Assembly: GCA_963693365.1 (NCBI GenBank)
Contig: CAVNZM010000001.1
Coordinates: 14,198,001-14,262,000, forward strand
Direction of reading: 5' to 3'
From: Amoebidium appalachense
Taxonomy: Eukaryota > Ichthyosporea
Length of the DNA: 64,000 nt
A program made the translations under genes and the position numbers. The notes under the pieces are model-generated. The model was not told where the DNA came from. It did no database searches and saw only the letters and a list, made by a program, of their open reading frames with translations. Below are positions 62,807 to 64,000 of the stretch, one piece after another. Position 1 is the stretch's first letter. Each line of letters starts with the position of its first letter.

Positions 62807-64000
62807 GTGTCTCTTAGTGTATGCTTGTTTGTTTGTGTGTGTGTGTGTGTGTGTATGTGTGTGCGCGTGTGTGTTTGTATTCGTGTATGCTTGTTTTGTG
62901 TGTGTGTGTTGCGTGCCCACGCGCATGTGTGCACTTCCTTGTCGTGATTCGCCTGATGGTTTGGTTGCCTGGTAGAGCAATACATTATCCCTTCCCCCAA
63001 CCATCCACCCATCCACCTTCTGACCTCCCTACCTCCCGACCCCCACCCACCCATCCCATTTTCTAACCTGCTTTTCTACTTGACTCTACAGGAGAACTTT
63101 TCATCACCGATGTCTTGGACTTTTCCCCTGCCTGGAGATGTGGCCTGCGCACCGGTGACCGCATCGAGCGCATAGACAATTTGCTTCTGCGCACCGATGC
63201 CTTCCACCGAGTTATTCTCAACCCTGGAGCGGTGCTTGACCACCTAAGAAAGGCGCAGGATCTGAAGTTGAAGGTTGCTGACTGCCCTTTGGTTCGCTAT
63301 CATGTTCTGAAAAAGTGTGTTGTCAACCCCCCCCCCCCCCCCCACAACGCCCTTTTTCCCCCTCTTCTTTGAAACCGACACCTGGACAAACACAAGCAAA
63401 GCAACTACAAATTCGTCGTTTTGTGTCGACTTGGTACTCAAGGGCGCAGTCCCCCCCCCCCCCCCCCGGGGGGCAAAAATAGAAAATATAATATAAAAAA
63501 TAAAAAGAAAATGGAAAATAAATAGAAGAAGATATAATATAGCAAACTCATTCATCCACTCCCACAACCATCACACAACGCCAACCCTCATTTTCTCTTT
63601 CCTGTAATTAATCGTTTGTCCCTAAATCAGTCTGACTCTCTTCCTTTTACAGATACCCAGAGGTCGAGCAGTCAGCGTCCGGTGCCAGAAATTACTCTCC
63701 CTCGCAACCCGAGCTCTCCAACATCAAGGCACCACCCACCTTCGGTCTCATCTATAACCACTGCCATGTTCAGGACGTTCAGGTCGGTTCTGACGCAAAG
63801 GCGGCTGGTTTCCGTGTAGGTGACAGCATTGTGGAGATAAACGGACAGGTGACGATTGGCTTGACGGATGATGTGATCATGAACCACATCCACACGCTCA
63901 GGCAAAAAACGGAGGTGACGGTGTGCACGATGCCGGCTGTGCTTGCTGCTGAGCTGGATCTGGCACGGATCGTTGCGGGGAAGAAGCCCCCCAGAATTCT
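62442..64000 (+). CDS. syntenin-like tandem-PDZ adaptor, 3' end cut by window
   Basis: Exons 62442-62655, 63092-63314 and 63653 to the window end; GT-AG introns, phases 1 and 2 agree. First ATG in frame gives MRTAPFVPYITSKMTQ; MTQVQMFEG at 62481 is an alternative. PDZ1 spans the first intron (VEFGISLCRLNGELFITDVL...CGLRTGDRIERIDN). An ADCPL segment ends PDZ1, as RDRPF does in syntenin. After a longer Ser/Pro linker comes PDZ2 (FGLIYNHCHVQDVQV, GFRVGDSIVEINGQVTIGL, TEVTVCTMP). The INGQxxIGLxD and TxMPA signatures match animal syntenin-1 PDZ2. Syntenins bind transmembrane-receptor C-termini and PIP2 at membranes (family knowledge); that role here is inferred. Intron 1 is GT-rich. The C-terminus lies beyond 64000. 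Confidence 0.82.
62715..62935. repeat. GT-rich tract in syntenin-like intron 1
   Basis: About 220 bp of GT with GC and TT interruptions. Confidence 0.85.

Overview
This 64 kb window is nuclear DNA of a eukaryote with spliceosomal introns. The gene content points to an opisthokont protist, most likely a unicellular holozoan: a cystinosin orthologue, a syntenin-like tandem-PDZ protein, a GABA-B-type class C receptor and a LINE-type retrotransposon. The taxon is an inference and no species can be named. No rRNA, tRNA or CRISPR array was seen.

The most visible property is extreme low complexity. At least 27 uninterrupted G or C runs are 30 to 61 nt long, and there are long (GT/CA)n, (GA/CT)n and (GTGC)n arrays. 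These fill introns and intergenic DNA and produce dozens of long spurious reading frames (poly-Gly/Pro, Cys-Val and His-Thr repeats), which I left out.

Layout. 0-3 kb: G-rich repeats with two coding-looking exons of an unidentified minus-strand gene. 3-12.7 kb: no recognisable gene; holds a palindromic AGAATNATTCT-type array (7.76-8.54 kb) and GT/CA arrays. 12.7-14.9 kb: secreted 18-module Cys-rich protein (minus) with a one-base G-run frameshift. 15.4-20.0 kb: a complete-looking non-LTR retrotransposon with two ORFs (minus). 20-27 kb: satellites and MITEs, including one TTAA-flanked element nested inside a TA-flanked one. 27.9-32.9 kb: six-exon cystinosin gene (minus). 35.3-36.8 kb: coiled-coil protein (minus). 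37.7-38.5 kb: decayed 3' end of another non-LTR element. 42.4-46.2 kb: two-exon class C GPCR (plus). 47-52 kb: poly-C/GT-rich stretch with several splice-flanked coding islands that may be two or three unrecognised genes. 52.1-53.5 kb: secreted, probably GPI-anchored PL14-like lyase (minus). 53.9-54.2 kb: hAT-type MITE with perfect 8-bp target duplication. 55.3-56.7 kb: two exons of a four-TM protein (minus). 62.1 kb to the right edge: syntenin-like gene (plus), cut by the window.

The genes are independent transcription units, not an operon. Several have a TATA box about 30-200 bp upstream of the ATG with CCAAT boxes nearby; the lyase and syntenin-like promoters share an identical 16-bp CCAAT-containing block. 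I found no coordinated gene system. The more unusual items are the receptor architecture, the 18-module secreted protein, the LINE's 8-nt ORF1/ORF2 overlap, the nested MITEs and the homopolymer landscape.
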